64,000 nucleotides of DNA from NCBI GenBank assembly GCA_028724185.1, contig JAQYDN010000017.1:59313-123312 (forward strand), given 5' to 3'. The stretch is from Bacillota bacterium. GTDB taxonomy: Bacteria; Bacillota; Clostridia; Tissierellales; Peptoniphilaceae. This document shows positions 43,318 to 53,010 of the stretch, piece by piece (within the stretch, counting starts at the first letter, position 1; the number at the start of each line of letters is the position of its first letter). A program made the translations under genes and the position numbers. Under the pieces are notes generated by a model. It was not told the DNA's origin and did not search any database. It saw nothing but the letters and a program-made list of their open reading frames with translations.

Positions 43318-43674
43318 TTACGCCTCGAACTTTTTATACACGATGATCTTATCGTCGCCAAAAGTTAACTCATCCGCCAAAGATTCAATGATCATCTCGG
43401 AAATCTTGAACGATTCATCGTCTTCAATGCGCGCCTTGGAAACGCCGGATACGCTGAAGCGAAGTCCCTCTTCCTCGGGATGCAAGATGAGATCGATGGA
43501 ATCTTTTCCCCCGAGTTCGAAGGACAGGTTGCAGCTTTCCGTCAAAAGCAGGCGAATATCCGACAGGGTGTCCATGTCGATATCGACCCCGACGCAAATG
43601 CCCGAGGCCGCTAAGCGCGCCAAAGACAAGTAACGCGGTTTCGCGGGAATCGTCAGATAGACTCGTTCGTCCAT
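43318..43674 (-). CDS. rsbW: Degenerate RsbW/SpoIIAB-like anti-sigma factor
   Basis: 118 residues, shorter than usual RsbW (about 140-160). The remains of the family fold are seen in DIRLLLTESCNLSFEL (where active RsbW has E-x-x-x-N) and FKISEMIIESLADELTF (final helix). The ATP-lid motifs DxGxG and GxGL are absent, and the N-box spacing is off by one, so kinase activity looks doubtful. It may bind the sigma factor without phosphorylating RsbV. Starts within the rsbV stop (TAATG). Confidence 0.72.
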   Translation of the reverse strand: MDERVYLTIPAKPRYLSLARLAASGICVGVDIDMDTLSDIRLLLTESCNLSFELGGKDSIDLILHPEEEGLRFSVSGVSKARIEDDESFKISEMIIESLADELTFGDDKIIVYKKFEA

Positions 43675-43988
43675 TACGCCTCTCCTTTTATATCAAACAC
43701 TTTGTCCAACTTCGTAATCGTAAATAACTTTTCGACATTGGGTTGAAGATGCGCCAGAGAGATGGCGTGTCCGTTTTGTTTCACGGCATTCATTAAATAG
43801 ATAAAGCCGCCGAGTCCGGTAGAATCTAAATAATTTAAATCTTCCGCGTCGATCAAAATATTTTTTTGATCTTTCTCGTACGCATTGAGGGCTTCTTGCT
43901 TAAACTGCGGCGTGTAGTACATATCCATCTCCCCGCGAGGGATGAGACGAAGCTGGTCGCCTTCGTCTTTAATTTCTAACGTAAACAT
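43674..43988 (-). CDS. rsbV: Anti-anti-sigma factor RsbV/SpoIIAA-like
   Basis: 104 residues, a STAS domain. The phosphorylatable serine of the family is present: S56 in LNYLDSTGLGGFIYL. RsbV frees the sigma factor from RsbW when unphosphorylated. ATG at 43988 follows GGAGGAGG; the frame to 44003 would place it before the ribosome site. First gene of a three-gene operon, 50 bp after gyrA; TATACT near 44010-44015 on the minus strand may be a -10. Confidence 0.9.
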   Translation of the reverse strand: MFTLEIKDEGDQLRLIPRGEMDMYYTPQFKQEALNAYEKDQKNILIDAEDLNYLDSTGLGGFIYLMNAVKQNGHAISLAHLQPNVEKLFTITKLDKVFDIKGEA

Positions 43989-44051
43989 AGTCGCCTCCTC
44001 CAAATTATTACTTCTAGTATATCTTATTGCGAATGTATTATCTATAGATAT

Positions 44052-46478
44052 CTATTCTTCTCCCACATACTCCGCGACCGCGACGATCTTGCTGTTTTTA
44101 ATGTTCATGAGTTTTACGCCGCTCGTCGCGCGGCCCAAGATGGAAATCGACTCGGCGAGGAGGCGAATAATCGTGCCGTCTTCGGTGATCATCATGATTT
44201 GATCGCTGTCGTTTAAGGCCTTCGCCGCCACGACGTCGCCGGTCTTGTCCTTGATGCGATAAGTGATGAGACCCTTTCCGCCGCGGTTTTGTGCCTTGTA
44301 CTCTTCCATGAGCGTGCGCTTTCCATAGCCGTTTTCACTGATAATCGCCAAGGTCTCCCCGTCCTTGGCGCCGAGGAAGCTTACGACCTCGTCGTCCTCG
44401 TCCAGGCGAATCGCGATCACGCCCATCGCCGAACGCCCTTGGGGTCGGATGTCTGCTTCTTCAAATCGAAGCGACATGCCTTTTTTCGTGACGACGATGA
44501 GGTCTTCGTCACCCTTCGTTTGGCAGCCGCCGACGACGACGTCGCCTTCGCGCAGCGTCATCGCGATTAAGCCGTTTTTGCGGATGTTTTTATACTCGTC
44601 CATCTTCGTCTTCTTCACATAGCCCTTGCGGGTCATGAGCATGAGATGGTCGTCTTCTCCGATCTCGGAGATGGGGATGATCGTCTGAATCTGTTCGCCC
44701 TCTTCGAGTTCCAAGAGATTGACGATGGCCGTTCCCTTGGCATTTCTCCCCGCCTCGGGAATTTCATATCCGGTCTTTTGGTAGACGCGTCCCTTGTTCG
44801 TAAAGAACAAGATGGTATCCAGCGTCGAGGTGATAAACAGGCTCGTAACGAAGTCGTCGGCCTTTTTGTTTAAGGCGCTGATGCCCTGTCCGCCGCGATT
44901 TTGCGGCTTATACGTTCCCTCGGGCATACGCTTGATGTAGCCGGAGTTTGTAAGGGTTACGACGATTTCTTCCTCGTCGATCAAGTCGATGTCTTCGACG
45001 TCGCCCTCGGATTTCGTGATGACGGTGCGGCGAAGATCGCCATATTTTTCCTTGATCTCCAAGAGTTCGTCCTTGATCGTTTGGTCGAGGACTTCGGGAT
45101 CCGAGAGGATGTTTTCCAACTGTTCGATCAACGCGATTAATTCGTCGTACTCTTCGTTCAGTTTTTCGACTTGCAACCCGCTCAGGCGCTTGATGCGCAT
45201 ATCGAGGATCGCCTGACCCTGTACGTCGGTGAGGCCGAATCGCTCCGTAAATTTCTCTTTAATCTCCTCGTCGGTGCGGTAGCTCTTGACGATTTCGATG
45301 ATCTCATCGATGTGATCGATGGCGAGTTTTAATCCCTCGATGATGTGGACGCGCGCCTTCGCCTTGTTTAAGTCGTAGGTCGTCCGCCTCGTGACGACGT
45401 CGCGCTGGTGCTCGACGTAGTAGCGGATCAATTCCCTCAAGCTCAATTCCTTCGGTACGCCGTCGACGAGGGCGAGGTTGATGATGCCGAAGGTGATTTG
45501 AAGCTGCGTCTCCTTGTAGAGCTGGTTTAAGATGATGTTCGGATTGGCGTCGCGCTTCAGCTCGATGACCAGACGCACGCCGCGGCGGTTCGACTCGTCC
45601 CGAATGTCGGAGATGCCGTTGATCTTCTTATCCTTGACGAGTTCGGCTATTTTTTCAACGAGGCGCGCCTTGTTGACCTGATAGGGAACTTCCGTCACGA
45701 CGATCTGGTATTTTGAACGGATGGGGACGATCTCGGCGCGGGCGCGGACCTTGATCTTTCCGCGCCCGGTCTTATAAGCTTCTTTGATGCCCTCGCGCCC
45801 CATGATAAAGGCGCCGGTCGGAAAGTCCGGCCCCTTGATATGTGTCATCAATTCGTCGAGGCCGATGTCGGGATTATCCATGTAGGCGATGACGCCGTCG
45901 ATCGCCTCGTTCATATTGTGAGGCGGCATATTCGTCGCCATGCCGACGGCAATCCCGGCCGACCCGTTGACCAGAAGATTCGGAAATCTCGACGGGAGCA
46001 CCGCCGGTTCCGTCAATTCCTCGTCGAAGTTCGGCACGAAATCGACCGTATCCTTATTGAGATCTCTAAGCATCTCCACGGCGAGTTTCGACATGCGCAC
46101 CTCGGTATAACGCATGGCGGCGGCGCTGTCGCCGTCCATCGACCCGAAGTTTCCCTGCCCGTCGGCGAGGGGATAGCGAATGCTGAAGTCCTGGGCGAGT
46201 CGTACGACCGCGTCGTAAATCGACGAGTCGCCGTGGGGGTGATACTTACCCATGACGTCCCCGACGAGGCGCGCCGATTTTCTATGCGGACGGTCCGGCA
46301 TCAGGCCCAGCTCCTGCATGCCGTAGAGAATCCGTCGATGAACGGGCTTTAAGCCGTCCCTGACGTCGGGAAGGGCGCGCGCGACGATGACGCTCATGGA
46401 ATATTCCAAGTAGGCCTTTTTCATGACGTTTTCCAGGACGACGTCTCTTATTCCACTTTCATTTGCAAATTTTGCCAC
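44052..46478 (-). CDS. gyrA: DNA gyrase subunit A
   Basis: 808 residues, the breakage-reunion subunit. Active-site tyrosine in [14 protein letters not shown]; the quinolone-resistance region contains [19 protein letters not shown]. The C-terminal beta-pinwheel has six blades and the GyrA-box ([11 protein letters not shown] and [11 protein letters not shown]). GTG start at 46478 after AGGAGGAAACA, 9 bp behind gyrB. Confidence 0.98.
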   Translation of the reverse strand: MAKFANESGIRDVVLENVMKKAYLEYSMSVIVARALPDVRDGLKPVHRRILYGMQELGLMPDRPHRKSARLVGDVMGKYHPHGDSSIYDAVVRLAQDFSIRYPLADGQGNFGSMDGDSAAAMRYTEVRMSKLAVEMLRDLNKDTVDFVPNFDEELTEPAVLPSRFPNLLVNGSAGIAVGMATNMPPHNMNEAIDGVIAYMDNPDIGLDELMTHIKGPDFPTGAFIMGREGIKEAYKTGRGKIKVRARAEIVPIRSKYQIVVTEVPYQVNKARLVEKIAELVKDKKINGISDIRDESNRRGVRLVIELKRDANPNIILNQLYKETQLQITFGIINLALVDGVPKELSLRELIRYYVEHQRDVVTRRTTYDLNKAKARVHIIEGLKLAIDHIDEIIEIVKSYRTDEEIKEKFTERFGLTDVQGQAILDMRIKRLSGLQVEKLNEEYDELIALIEQLENILSDPEVLDQTIKDELLEIKEKYGDLRRTVITKSEGDVEDIDLIDEEEIVVTLTNSGYIKRMPEGTYKPQNRGGQGISALNKKADDFVTSLFITSTLDTILFFTNKGRVYQKTGYEIPEAGRNAKGTAIVNLLELEEGEQIQTIIPISEIGEDDHLMLMTRKGYVKKTKMDEYKNIRKNGLIAMTLREGDVVVGGCQTKGDEDLIVVTKKGMSLRFEEADIRPQGRSAMGVIAIRLDEDDEVVSFLGAKDGETLAIISENGYGKRTLMEEYKAQNRGGKGLITYRIKDKTGDVVAAKALNDSDQIMMITEDGTIIRLLAESISILGRATSGVKLMNIKNSKIVAVAEYVGEE

Positions 46479-46487
46479 TGTTTCCTC

Positions 46488-48407
46488 CTAAGCGTCGATA
46501 TTTTCCGCATAGATCGCATTGTCTTCGATAAACTCCCGCCTCGGAGCGACTTCCTGCCCCATGAGCATGGAGAATACCTCGTCGGCCAATTGCGCATCTT
46601 CGATGCCGACGCGGAGCAACACGCGATGTTCCGGATTCATCGTCGTCTCCCACAATTCCTCGGCGTCCATTTCACCGAGACCTTTGAAGCGACTGATCTT
46701 TAAGTTCTTATTGCGTCCCAATCGATCGAGCGCATGTCGAAGTTCTTCGTCGTTATAACAATACTCGAGAATCTTCGATCCGCGCTTAATGCCGTAAAGC
46801 GGCGGTTTTGCGACAAAGACGTGTCCCTCCCGAATCAACTCGGGCAGGTGGCGGAAGAAGAACGTGAGAAGAAGGGTCTGAATGTGCGCGCCGTCGACGT
46901 CGGCATCGGTCATGATGATGATCTTGCCGTAGCGCAATTTGTCGATGTTAAATTCCTTGTCGATCCCCGTTCCGAACGCGGTGATCATCGCGCGAATCTC
47001 CTTCGAGTTCAGGATGCGGTCCATGCGCGCTTTTTCCACGTTCATAATCTTTCCGCGAAGGGGAAGGATCGCCTGATAATGGCTGTCGCGACCGCCCTTG
47101 GCGCTGCCGCCCGCGGAGTCCCCCTCCACCAAAAAGATCTCCGTGATGTCGTTGTCGTTCGATTGACAGTCGAAGAGTTTCCCCGGAAGCGGCGTATTGT
47201 CCAAAATCGACCGTTTGCGCGTCAAATCGCGCGCCTTTCTCGCCGCCTCGCGCGCGCGCCTGGCCGAGAGAGCCTTCGTCAAAATGATCTTTCCGACCTT
47301 CGGATTTTCCTCCAAAAATGACGCGAGGTAATTATTCAATACGCGCTCGACGATGGACTTGGTCTCGGAGTTTCCGAGCTTCGCCTTCGTCTGTCCTTCG
47401 AACTGCGGATCGGGAATCTTGACGCTGATTACGGCGCTGATCCCCTCGCGCACATCGTCGCCGGATAAATTTTCCTCTTTTTCCTTGATGTAATTATACT
47501 TTCTCCCGTATTCGTTAATGCTCTTGGTGAGGGCGCTTCTGAAGCCCGAAAGGTGCGTCCCGCCCTCTTCGGTATTGATATTATTCGCAAACGTGAGGAC
47601 CGTCTCCCTATAGCTGTCCGTATACTGGATGGCGATCTCCACGTCGGTATCCTCTTCGATTTGATCGACGTATAAAATGGTGTCGTGGATCGGCTTTTTA
47701 TTGCGATTGATGTATTCGACATAACTTTTAATGCCGCCGCGATAGTGATAAATCTCTTTAAATTCCTCGTCCGCGCGATGGTCGATAAATTCGATGTAGG
47801 CGCCCTTGTTTAAAAACGCCATCTCTCTGAATCGTCTCGCCAGCACGTCGCGGTTAAATTGAACGGTCTCGGTAAAGATCTCCTCGTCGGGCCAAAACGT
47901 AATCGTCGTTCCGGTCTCTTCGACGCCTTCTCGAACCACGCGGAGTTCCGAGGTGGGAATACCGCGCTCAAAGCTCTGCTCAAATTCTTTGTCTTCGCGT
48001 TTTACATTGGCGATCAATTTCTTCGAAAGGGCATTGACGACCGACACGCCGACGCCGTGGAGGCCTCCAGAGACCTTGTAGGCGTCGCTGTCGAACTTTC
48101 CTCCGGCGTGGAGAATCGTAAGGACGGTCTCGACGGTGCTCTTTTGCGTCTGAGGGTGGATGTCTACGGGAATCCCGCTTCCGTTATCGCTCACGGTTAC
48201 GGAACCGTCGGCATTTAATTCGACGACCACTTGGTCGCATCGGCCCGCCAAGATTTCATCGATCGAATTGTCGACGACCTCGTAGACTAAGTGGTGAAGT
48301 CCCTTCGGACCGGTTGATCCGATATACATACCGGGTCTTTTCCGAACCGGTTCAAGTCCCGTCAATACCTGTATATTACTGGAATTATACTCATTTTCCC
48401 TAGCCAT
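46488..48407 (-). CDS. gyrB: DNA gyrase subunit B
   Basis: 639 residues. GHKL ATPase (VVDNSIDEILAGR; DNGSGIPVD; GGLHGVGVSVVNALS), transducer, and TOPRIM with EGDSAGG and TDADVDGAHI; the end RREFIEDNAIYAENIDA is typical of Bacillota GyrB. ATG follows AGAGGAGGGC. Runs with gyrA to supercoil DNA near the origin. Confidence 0.98.
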   Translation of the reverse strand: MARENEYNSSNIQVLTGLEPVRKRPGMYIGSTGPKGLHHLVYEVVDNSIDEILAGRCDQVVVELNADGSVTVSDNGSGIPVDIHPQTQKSTVETVLTILHAGGKFDSDAYKVSGGLHGVGVSVVNALSKKLIANVKREDKEFEQSFERGIPTSELRVVREGVEETGTTITFWPDEEIFTETVQFNRDVLARRFREMAFLNKGAYIEFIDHRADEEFKEIYHYRGGIKSYVEYINRNKKPIHDTILYVDQIEEDTDVEIAIQYTDSYRETVLTFANNINTEEGGTHLSGFRSALTKSINEYGRKYNYIKEKEENLSGDDVREGISAVISVKIPDPQFEGQTKAKLGNSETKSIVERVLNNYLASFLEENPKVGKIILTKALSARRAREAARKARDLTRKRSILDNTPLPGKLFDCQSNDNDITEIFLVEGDSAGGSAKGGRDSHYQAILPLRGKIMNVEKARMDRILNSKEIRAMITAFGTGIDKEFNIDKLRYGKIIIMTDADVDGAHIQTLLLTFFFRHLPELIREGHVFVAKPPLYGIKRGSKILEYCYNDEELRHALDRLGRNKNLKISRFKGLGEMDAEELWETTMNPEHRVLLRVGIEDAQLADEVFSMLMGQEVAPRREFIEDNAIYAENIDA

Positions 48408-48452
48408 AAGCCCTCCTCTGATACATGACTGTTTTTTAAGTCGCCATACACT

Positions 48453-49508
48453 TTATCTTAAATCGACAGCTTGAGACGTCTCCTCGAGGCTCGGTATCGC
48501 CTCGGCGGATGTAATAAAGCACTGTCCCTTGATCACCGAGAGCAACACGTCCCGGCGCGACGCGTCGAGTTCGGACAACACGTCGTCCAATAAGACGACG
48601 GGGTGCGAACCGATATAATCGCGAAGATGATCGATCTCCAAGCACTTGAGCGCGAGCACGATGCTTCGAATTTGGCCCGTCGAGGAGAACTTCTTCGCCT
48701 CGACGCCGTCGAGCAAAAACGAGATATCGTCTAAATGGGGCCCGATCCCCGTGCGCCCGCGCTCGCGATCGCGTTCCCGCGTCCGCTTTAAACTCTCGTA
48801 AAACTCTCCCTCGAGGTTTTCGCTCAACGTCACGGGAAAAGACGCCTTATACCGTACGTCCAAGGTCTCGCGATCTCCGGAAATCGTCTTATAGTAGTCG
48901 GAGACCGACGACGCCATGCGCTTTAAAAATTTTAAACGTTCCCTCAACAAAACCGCCGCATATTTCGATAATCGCATATCATACACATCGAGCAGCGACG
49001 GTTCCTTCAGTTTTCTAAGTACATAATTGCGTTGATACAGGACGTGCATATACCCGCGATAGGCGTCGTCGTATACCGGCGAAGTCATACGCAACATATC
49101 GTCGATCAATTCCCGCCTGAGCGAGGGCGAACCCTGCACCATCTGTAAGTGTTTCGGTTCAAAGACGACCACGCCGAGGCCGCTCGCATAGTCCTTGGCG
49201 CGCTTTCTCGGATTATTGTCGCGCACATAGCGCTTGGCGTTTTCTTTGATCGTCATAGCTAGATCGTGTTCGAATGAATCGAGGACGACGCGCGCCGACA
49301 AAAACGCGGACTCCGATCCGAAAGAAATAACTTCTTTTAACGCGTGCGTCCTGAAACTGCGGCCGGTCATGACGACGTATATCGCCTCTAAAAAATTCGT
49401 CTTTCCCGTCCCGTTCGGTCCGATCAATCGATATATTTTTTCATCGAAATCCATGGACAGGTGGTCGTGATTTCGAAAAGAGACCATGTCGAGCTTTTCA
49501 ATAAACAT
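48453..49508 (-). CDS. recF: DNA replication and repair protein RecF
   Basis: 351 residues. SMC-like ATPase: Walker A GPNGTGKTNFLEAI, signature and Walker B (VVLLDDVLSELDASRR). It promotes loading of RecA on gapped DNA with RecO and RecR. ATG follows GGGAGGTTGTC. Placed between the S4-domain gene and gyrB, the standard order. Confidence 0.97.
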   Translation of the reverse strand: MFIEKLDMVSFRNHDHLSMDFDEKIYRLIGPNGTGKTNFLEAIYVVMTGRSFRTHALKEVISFGSESAFLSARVVLDSFEHDLAMTIKENAKRYVRDNNPRKRAKDYASGLGVVVFEPKHLQMVQGSPSLRRELIDDMLRMTSPVYDDAYRGYMHVLYQRNYVLRKLKEPSLLDVYDMRLSKYAAVLLRERLKFLKRMASSVSDYYKTISGDRETLDVRYKASFPVTLSENLEGEFYESLKRTRERDRERGRTGIGPHLDDISFLLDGVEAKKFSSTGQIRSIVLALKCLEIDHLRDYIGSHPVVLLDDVLSELDASRRDVLLSVIKGQCFITSAEAIPSLEETSQAVDLR

Positions 49509-49580
49509 GACAACCTCCCAGACGCCTCTTCTTAACTATATAGTATAGTACAAACGTTCGTATTGTACAAATGTTCGATT

Positions 49581-49784
49581 CTATTCTCTCTCCACCGTCT
49601 CCCGCATGCCCATCATTTCGACCGTATCGCCGGGATAGAGTTTTCTCCCGCGGCGCGTCTCGGGGGTATCATTGACGTAGACGATTCCGTCTCGAATGAC
49701 CGTCTTTGCCATTCCACCGGAATCCACCCAATTGACGGCCTTTAAGAAGCTGTCCAATTTAATAAATTCCGTCGTTATTTTCAT
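49581..49784 (-). CDS. yaaA: S4-domain RNA-binding protein YaaA
   Basis: 67 residues with one S4 fold (LDSFLKAVNWVDSGGMAKTVIRDGIVYVNDTPETRRGRKLYPGDTVE). A conserved small gene always found between dnaN and recF in Bacillota; binding partner probably rRNA. Start overlaps the dnaN stop (ATGA). Confidence 0.95.
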   Translation of the reverse strand: MKITTEFIKLDSFLKAVNWVDSGGMAKTVIRDGIVYVNDTPETRRGRKLYPGDTVEMMGMRETVERE

Positions 49785-50878
49785 AGGTTCGCCAACCTTA
49801 CGGGCAACACGAGATAGAGGTAATGATCGCCCTCGACCGGGGTAATGATGCAGGGATTGACCGCATCGGTAAAGCCCATCTTGATCTCTTCGTCGTCGAC
49901 GACCCGCACGCCCTCCAATAAATAGCGCGCGTTAAAGGCGATGGTTAAGTCCTCGCCCGTCTTTTTCGCTTCGATCGTCTCGTGAACTTTGCCCACTTCC
50001 GAATTCGAGAGGATCTCGAGCATATCGTCGTGAATATTTAACTTGACGAGTCCGTTTCTCTCCTTCCCCGTCATCAGGCTCGCTCTCTCGAGCGCGGCGA
50101 TAAACGCCTTGCGATCGACGACCACTTCGATGTCGTGTTGCGTTCGAATTAAACTATTATACTGGAAAAATTCCCCGTTCAACAGCTTCGTAAAGAATTT
50201 CGTGCCGTCGAATTCGATGAGGATGTGATTATTGCCTATCTCGATGACCAGGGTCTTGTTTTCGTCGATTAACTTCGAAATTTCTGAGACGCTGCGAGCC
50301 GGCAAAATCAAGGCGCGTTCGATTTGCTGCTCGCCTTCGATCTTGCTCATCGCCATGCGGTAGCCGTCCAGCGCGACGAAGGTGATGTCGTCGTTTGTAA
50401 CGTCCAACAACACGCCGGTTAAGACGATGCGCATGTCGTCGTTACTCGTCGCAAACTGCGTCTCCTTAAAGGACTTTAAGAGAGACTCTCCGGTGACGAC
50501 GATTTTTTCGCTACTTCCCAGTTCGGGGATTTGTGGATATTCCTCGGGATTTAAACCCATAATTTCAAATTCCGCCTGCTCACATTTTAAGGAGAGTTTT
50601 TGTCCGTCGCTTTGTATATAGACCATGGCGGAAGGTAACTTTCTTACGATGTTTCCGAACAGCGACGCATTTAATACGATGCGTCCTTCCTCTTCGACCA
50701 GGCAGGCCTGTCTGGATTCCATGGAAATTTCAGTGTCGGTCGCGCGGAGAATTAATTCGCCGTCGACCGCTTCCATATAAATGCCTTCCAAGATTTCCAT
50801 ATTCGTTTTAGATGAAATAGCTCTGGATACCATAGAGACGATGGACGAGAGCGTCGATTTTTCGATTTGGAATTTCAA
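49781..50878 (-). CDS. dnaN: DNA polymerase III beta subunit (sliding clamp)
   Basis: 365 residues, three clamp folds, ending in LPVRLANL, a close version of the universal C terminus that binds polymerase clamp-loading partners. Start is TTG at 50878 with GAGGAGG upstream. Transcribed from the dnaA side; the intergenic region holds the origin unwinding element. Confidence 0.97.
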   Translation of the reverse strand: MKFQIEKSTLSSIVSMVSRAISSKTNMEILEGIYMEAVDGELILRATDTEISMESRQACLVEEEGRIVLNASLFGNIVRKLPSAMVYIQSDGQKLSLKCEQAEFEIMGLNPEEYPQIPELGSSEKIVVTGESLLKSFKETQFATSNDDMRIVLTGVLLDVTNDDITFVALDGYRMAMSKIEGEQQIERALILPARSVSEISKLIDENKTLVIEIGNNHILIEFDGTKFFTKLLNGEFFQYNSLIRTQHDIEVVVDRKAFIAALERASLMTGKERNGLVKLNIHDDMLEILSNSEVGKVHETIEAKKTGEDLTIAFNARYLLEGVRVVDDEEIKMGFTDAVNPCIITPVEGDHYLYLVLPVRLANL

Positions 50879-50895
50879 GAGTGTCCTCCTCTATA

Positions 50896-51028
50896 TTTAG
50901 ATGATTACTTCGTAATCGTAGTAGGGGCTGTGGATGTGTGGATAGATCTCGATTAAAAGACGGTGTGATTCTTCTCTCTGTGGATAGCTTGTGCATAAGT
51001 CCGTGTATGACTTATAACTTATCCACAA
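50896..51028. other. oriC unwinding element between dnaA and dnaN
   Basis: DnaA boxes or near-matches at 50929-50937, 50937-50945 (TGTGGATAG), 50979-50987 (TGTGGATAG), 50990-50998 (TGTGCATAA) and a perfect TTATCCACA at 51019-51027. Next to 50929 is a GC cluster (GGGGC) and then, read 3' to 5' on the plus strand, the triplets GAT-GAT-GCT-AAT-GCT: the DnaA-trio pattern. Its complement CCCCTACTACGATTACG resembles the Bacillus subtilis unwinding element. A/T-rich sequence follows towards dnaN. Confidence 0.75.
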
Positions 51029-51032
51029 GTCG

Positions 51033-52367
51033 TCAATTTCCCTTGATCTTTTCCTTTAACGATTCGATTTCGATGGCAAATTCCGTATCCTTTTCCATAT
51101 CGCCTTTAATTTTATCACAGGCGTGGATAACCGTTGAGTGATCGCGTCCTCCAAATTCCTGGCCGATTTTCGGCAGCGATAAATCCGTCATTTCGCGGGT
51201 GAGATACATCGCGATTTGCCTGGGATAAGCGAGCGGTCTCGAGCGTTTTTTGCTGTTCATCTGCTCTACCGTGATTTGATAGGAATCCGCGACGATGCTT
51301 TGGATGTGGGAGACGGTAATTTGCGTCGGCTGATTGCTTTCGTAGATATCCTTTAAGACGTAGGCGGCGGTTTCTTCGGTGATGACGCCGGTCGTGAGCT
51401 TGGAATACGCGGTGACGCGCGAGAGGGCGCCCTCGAGCTCGCGTATATTGCTCTTGACGTGTGTCGCGATATAATTGATCACTTCGTTCGGAACGTCGAA
51501 TCCGTCGCTCGAGGCCTTGTTTCTCAAGATGGCGATCCGCGTCTCCAGATCGGGCGCTTGAATGTCGACGACCAGTCCCCAGGCGAAGCGCGAGATGAGT
51601 CGCTGCTCCAACTTTTGAATATCTTTGGGCGGCTTGTCGCTCGTGAGGACGATTTGTTTATTTTGGTCGTGTAATTCGTTGAAGGTATGGAAAAATTCGT
51701 CCATGGTCGATTCCTTATCGGCGATAAATTGAATGTCGTCGATGAGCAAAAGGTCTTGAGATCTGTATTTTCTGCGAAACTCTTCGTTTCGATTCGTCTG
51801 TATCGAGGCGATAAATTCGTTGGTAAACTGTTCACTCGTGACGTAGAGAATGCGCTTGCTCGGATCGTTTCGGTGCATAAAGTGGCCGATCGCATGCATT
51901 AAGTGCGTCTTCCCGAGGCCGACGCCGCCGTAGATAAACAGTGGATTGGCGTGGGCTTCTTTGGGATTTTCGGCGACCGCGAGTGAAGCGGCGTGGGCAA
52001 ATTGATTGGACGGGCCGACGACGAAGGAATCGAATGTATACTTCGGATTTAGATGATAGACGGTTTCGGCGGTCGTATCGGCGAGGACGGGATCGACCGG
52101 ACGGTCGCCGGTGAGGATAAATTCGATGTCGAGATCTCGGCCGCTCACTTCCCTGACGACGCGCCGGATGAGATTTTTGTAATTGTTGTTATTTTTCTTT
52201 AAATGGTTGAGCACGAATTCCCTGGACACCCCTAAAATTAACGTGTCGCCTTGAATTCGAATAGGCGTAATGGGGCGAAACCACGTATTAATTTGTGATT
52301 CGTAGAGATTTTCTTCGAGAATTAACTGAAACGCGTTCTTCCAAAGTGTTTTTACATCAATAGCCAT
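51033..52367 (-). CDS. dnaA: Chromosomal replication initiator DnaA
   Basis: 444 residues. Domain I at the N terminus, AAA+ Walker A GGVGLGKTHL, Walker B LLIDDIQF, sensor motifs, and the DNA-binding domain IV with the DnaA signature GGRDHSTVIHACDKI. The start is the ATG at 52367 after GGGAGTG; the open frame to 52556 lies in the origin region and is not translated. First gene of dnaA-dnaN-yaaA-recF-gyrB-gyrA. Confidence 0.98.
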   Translation of the reverse strand: MAIDVKTLWKNAFQLILEENLYESQINTWFRPITPIRIQGDTLILGVSREFVLNHLKKNNNNYKNLIRRVVREVSGRDLDIEFILTGDRPVDPVLADTTAETVYHLNPKYTFDSFVVGPSNQFAHAASLAVAENPKEAHANPLFIYGGVGLGKTHLMHAIGHFMHRNDPSKRILYVTSEQFTNEFIASIQTNRNEEFRRKYRSQDLLLIDDIQFIADKESTMDEFFHTFNELHDQNKQIVLTSDKPPKDIQKLEQRLISRFAWGLVVDIQAPDLETRIAILRNKASSDGFDVPNEVINYIATHVKSNIRELEGALSRVTAYSKLTTGVITEETAAYVLKDIYESNQPTQITVSHIQSIVADSYQITVEQMNSKKRSRPLAYPRQIAMYLTREMTDLSLPKIGQEFGGRDHSTVIHACDKIKGDMEKDTEFAIEIESLKEKIKGN

Positions 52368-52379
52368 ATTGCACTCCCG

Positions 52380-52670
52380 CTTTTTTTCACATAGGTATTC
52401 ACATATCGACATGTGGAAAAGAATTCTATGGATTAAAAAATCCACAATACTGTGGATAATGAGGATATAATCGTTATAAACAGATGGTGAATATGTAAAT
52501 TGTCGATAACCGGTTGAAAAGCGATCGTAAATCATCGAATTTCGGAAAACGGACAAAACTTATCAACAAGTTATCAACACTCTGTGAATAACTCACAATC
52601 TGTTCACAGACTTATTTTTATTCACAACCTGTAAATAATTATACACAATCTAAAAAAAGTTATCAACATG
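52380..52670. other. oriC DnaA-box cluster upstream of dnaA
   Basis: DnaA boxes: TGTGGATAA 52451-52459, TTATCAACA 52560-52568 and 52571-52579, TGTGAATAA 52583-52591, TTATTCACA 52618-52626, TTATACACA 52639-52647, TTATCAACA 52660-52668. A very AT-rich, gene-free region between dnaA and rpmH; it should bind initiator and autoregulate dnaA. Confidence 0.88.
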
Positions 52671-52773
52671 GCAACGTCGACAAAAAGTGTAACTTGCTTG
52701 CACTTTTAAAAGACGATCGAAAAATCGCTTTCCTATATAATGGGGATTCTTTTGATCAATTCGTCAAAAATAA

Positions 52774-52802
52774 TTGACTTGCATGCCTTCAATCCCTATA
52801 AT
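52774..52802 (+). promoter_or_regulatory. Strong housekeeping promoter of rpmH
   Basis: TTGACT (52774-52779), 17 bp spacer, TATAAT (52797-52802). Transcription starts about 60 bp before rpmH. Confidence 0.88.
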
Positions 52803-52872
52803 GTATAGAGTGTATTTAGAAAAATAAGGTCATTAGGCACTTTTTAAATCCCGTTAAAGGAGGTGTAGTCCG

Positions 52873-53007
52873 ATGAAAAGAACCTATCAACCGAAACGCA
52901 AACAAAGAAAAAGAGAACATGGATTCCGTGCTCGAATGAGAACCCGTGGTGGTCGTAAAGTTTTGCGCGCGCGCAGAGCAAAGGGAAGAAAGAAACTTTC
53001 TGCTTAA
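52873..53007 (+). CDS. rpmH: 50S ribosomal protein L34
   Basis: 44 residues starting [19 protein letters not shown], the invariant start of L34, and rich in Arg and Lys. The ATG is preceded by AAAGGAGG. First gene of the rightward operon rpmH-rnpA-yidD-yidC-jag. Confidence 0.98.
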   Translation: MKRTYQPKRKQRKREHGFRARMRTRGGRKVLRARRAKGRKKLSA

Positions 53008-53010
53008 TCC

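Noticed and set aside
52368..52556. N-terminal extension of dnaA to 52556
   Set aside because: It runs through the DnaA-box region, lacks a ribosome site and is not part of known DnaA proteins; the ATG at 52367 fits.
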